Shown here: piece by piece, positions 6,435 to 7,441 of the stretch
Position numbering within the stretch: position 1 is the stretch's first letter
Layout of the letters: every line of letters begins with the position of its first letter
Source: Deltaproteobacteria bacterium
Lineage (GTDB): Bacteria; Myxococcota_A; UBA9160; SZUA-336
Length of the DNA: 7,441 nt
Assembly: GCA_030624945.1 (NCBI GenBank)
Contig: JAUXJB010000075.1
Location: 1 to 7,441 of the forward strand
Reading direction: 5' to 3'
Program-made: the position numbers and the translations under genes
Notes under the pieces: generated by a model
The model's input: the letters and a program-made list of their open reading frames with translations, nothing else
What the model was told of the DNA's origin: nothing
Databases searched by the model: none

Positions 6435-6442
6435 AGAGAGGC

Positions 6443-6556
6443 GTGAAAGTCCGAGCGAGCGTCCGCAGAATGTGTGACAAGTGCAAGATCATTCGCAGGA
6501 AGGGAGTGGTCCGCGTGATCTGCGAGAACCCAAAGCACAAGCAGAGGCAGGGCTGA
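6443..6556 (+). CDS. rpmJ: 50S ribosomal protein L36, zinc-binding form
   Basis: This is a 37-codon gene read directly from the sequence: GTG start at 6443, TGA at 6554-6556. The protein begins [20 protein letters not shown] and ends [16 protein letters not shown], close to the standard 37-residue L36. Zinc ligands are Cys11, Cys14, Cys27 and His32 (C-x2-C-x12-C-x4-H). L36 is the smallest 50S protein and stabilises 23S rRNA folding late in assembly. Its place between map and rpsM is the usual bacterial order, except that infA, often just before it, is missing here. rpsM starts only 3 nt after the stop. The gene is easily missed because of its length and GTG start. Confidence 0.97.
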   Translation: MKVRASVRRMCDKCKIIRRKGVVRVICENPKHKQRQG

Positions 6557-6559
6557 GCC

Positions 6560-6943
6560 ATGGCGCGAATTGCTGGTGTAGATCTACCGAGAGAGAAGGT
6601 GATCAAGATCTCCCTTACCTACATCTTCGGCATCGGGGCGAGCTCGGCGTCCAAGATCTGCGATGAAGCGGGTGTGCCTCAAGATCGCAAGACCTTCGAT
6701 CTCGACGAGGGCGAGGTCGTGCGGCTCCGAGATGCCATCGAGGCGAGGTACAACGTCGAGGGGGACCTCCGACGAGATCAGTCGCAGAACGTCAAGATGC
6801 TGATGGATATCGGCTGTTATCGCGGCCTGCGCCATCGGCGGGGCTTGCCCGTTCGTGGACAGCGGACGCATACGAATGCACGCACACGCAAAGGCCCGCG
6901 CAGAGCTGTGGCGGGCAAGAAGAAGACCCCGACCAAGAAGTAG
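6560..6943 (+). CDS. rpsM: 30S ribosomal protein S13
   Basis: The product is a 127-residue S13, slightly longer than the usual 118-125. S13 is in the 30S head, contacts L5 in an inter-subunit bridge, and its C-terminal tail reaches the P-site tRNA. Diagnostic segments are [26 protein letters not shown] (a helix-two-turn-helix entry), [20 protein letters not shown] and TNARTRKGP. The C-terminus is very lysine-rich ([10 protein letters not shown]), which is normal. AGGG at 6549-6552 lies 7 nt before ATG 6560. It opens the alpha-operon set (S13-S11-S4). In E. coli, S4 represses these genes through a pseudoknot upstream of rpsM. With rpmJ ending 3 nt before, no separate leader is present here. 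Confidence 0.97.
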   Translation: MARIAGVDLPREKVIKISLTYIFGIGASSASKICDEAGVPQDRKTFDLDEGEVVRLRDAIEARYNVEGDLRRDQSQNVKMLMDIGCYRGLRHRRGLPVRGQRTHTNARTRKGPRRAVAGKKKTPTKK

Positions 6944-6949
6944 GAACGC

Positions 6950-7336
6950 ATGGCAAAGGCAAAGAAGGTCAGAAAGCGCGTCAAGAAGAACATCCCTACG
7001 GGCGTGGCACACGTTCAGGCGACGTTCAACAACACCATCGTCACGATCACGGACGTGGCGGGGAACACGATCGCGGCTTCGTCCGCAGGACAGGTCGGCT
7101 TCAAGGGTTCCCGCAAGTCCACGCCGTTCGCGGCACAAGTCTGCGCCGAGAATGTGGCGAAGAAGGCGATGGAGCACGGCGTTCGGCAGCTCGCGGTTCT
7201 CGTGAAGGGACCCGGATCAGGGCGGGAATCCGCTGTGCGAGCGCTGCAAGCCTCGGGGTTTCGAGTCACGTTCCTGCGCGATGTGACACCGATACCCCAC
7301 AATGGTTGCCGCCCGCCCAAGCGGCGCAGAGGATAA
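6950..7336 (+). CDS. rpsK: 30S ribosomal protein S11
   Basis: The product is a 128-residue S11, matching the family length of about 129. S11 lies on the 30S platform near the mRNA exit and the decoding-site RNA, next to S18 and S21. It has a basic N-terminal tail ([11 protein letters not shown]), then [55 protein letters not shown] and the C-terminal [18 protein letters not shown]. Asn118-Gly119 in PHNG corresponds to the site that becomes isoaspartate in E. coli S11; whether that happens here is unknown. ATG 6950 is 6 nt after the rpsM stop, with AGGA (6942-6945) 4 nt upstream. The gene is complete and typical. Confidence 0.97.
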   Translation: MAKAKKVRKRVKKNIPTGVAHVQATFNNTIVTITDVAGNTIAASSAGQVGFKGSRKSTPFAAQVCAENVAKKAMEHGVRQLAVLVKGPGSGRESAVRALQASGFRVTFLRDVTPIPHNGCRPPKRRRG

Positions 7337-7344
7337 GGGAGAGG
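7337..7344 (+). promoter_or_regulatory. Shine-Dalgarno for rpsD (TTG start)
   Basis: GGGAGAGG directly follows the rpsK stop and ends 4 nt before the TTG at 7349 (the GGGAG part is 7 nt away). No ATG or GTG lies in frame close by, so this purine run supports TTG as the rpsD start. Confidence 0.65.
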
Positions 7345-7348
7345 CCGC

Positions 7349-7441
7349 TTGGCACGCTATCGAGGTCCAGTCTGTCGACTTTGCCGACGTGAGGGGATGA
7401 AGCTCTTCCTCAAGGGCGATCGCTGCTTCACGGACCATTGC
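7349..7441 (+). CDS. rpsD: 30S ribosomal protein S4, zinc-binding form (5' part; 3' end outside window)
   Basis: The first 31 codons of S4 run to the window edge, so about 175 of the usual 205-210 residues are missing. The visible N-terminus reads [20 protein letters not shown], taking the TTG as methionine, and continues with [11 protein letters not shown]. Cys9, Cys12, Cys26 and Cys31 form the C-x2-C-x13-C-x4-C pattern of the zinc-containing S4 found for example in Geobacillus stearothermophilus. S4 starts 16S rRNA 5'-domain assembly and forms part of the mRNA entry channel. In E. coli it represses the alpha operon. The start is a TTG 12 nt after the rpsK stop, backed by GGGAGAGG. The truncation is caused only by the window boundary. 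Confidence 0.95.
   Translation, partial: MARYRGPVCRLCRREGMKLFLKGDRCFTDHC

Noticed and set aside
6430..6442. Possible separate promoter or leader for the alpha-operon genes
   Set aside because: The gap is 13 nt and filled by the rpmJ ribosome binding site. I see no -35/-10 pair in the end of map, and no terminator-like hairpin with a T-run.
1..7441. Mobile element, CRISPR array, tRNA or other RNA gene, or novel accessory system
   Set aside because: All but about 59 nt is accounted for by conserved housekeeping genes in classical order. No repeats, integrase/transposase sequence or RNA-gene-like folds were recognised.

Overview
The window is a compact stretch of a bacterial chromosome carrying the 3' part of the ribosomal protein super-cluster: the spc-operon genes followed directly by the start of the alpha-operon genes. 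Seventeen protein genes lie on the + strand in the order rplN (3' part), rplX, rplE, rpsN, rpsH, rplF, rplR, rpsE, rpmD, rplO, secY, adk, map, rpmJ, rpsM, rpsK, rpsD (5' part). The first and last are cut by the window edges. rpmJ (37 codons) is identified directly from the sequence at 6443-6556. I find no RNA gene, mobile element, CRISPR array, repeat family, promoter or terminator.

Layout. Positions 1-3786 encode ten ribosomal proteins (L14, L24, L5, S14, S8, L6, L18, S5, L30, L15). Positions 3783-6429 hold three non-ribosomal housekeeping genes: the Sec translocon channel SecY, a short-form adenylate kinase and methionine aminopeptidase. Positions 6443-7441 encode L36, S13, S11 and the start of S4. 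Eight of the 16 gene junctions overlap by 1-8 nt. The other eight have gaps of 2-13 nt, so only about 59 nt of the window is non-coding. This packing implies one polycistronic transcript with strong translational coupling. The promoter must lie upstream and the terminator downstream.

How the genes work together: the ribosomal proteins assemble into the 30S and 50S subunits. SecY exports nascent proteins that carry signal sequences. Map removes the initiator methionine as chains leave the ribosome. Adk keeps the adenylate pool balanced (2 ADP = ATP + AMP). All are growth-rate-linked functions.

Organism. The sequence is GC-rich (roughly 60% by eye) with Shine-Dalgarno-led genes, some GTG/TTG starts and bacterial-type proteins throughout. 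S14, L36 and S4 all keep their zinc-binding cysteines. Adenylate kinase has a short, cysteine-free LID. No infA lies between map and rpmJ. This fits a non-model, GC-rich bacterium, possibly Deltaproteobacteria-like or an allied uncultured lineage, but the phylum cannot be settled by eye.

No previously undescribed system is visible. The items worth a second look are modest: the missing infA, the short Adk, the all-zinc ribosomal set, a possible hairpin over the rplE ribosome binding site, and small sequence departures in S14, S5, L18 and L30.
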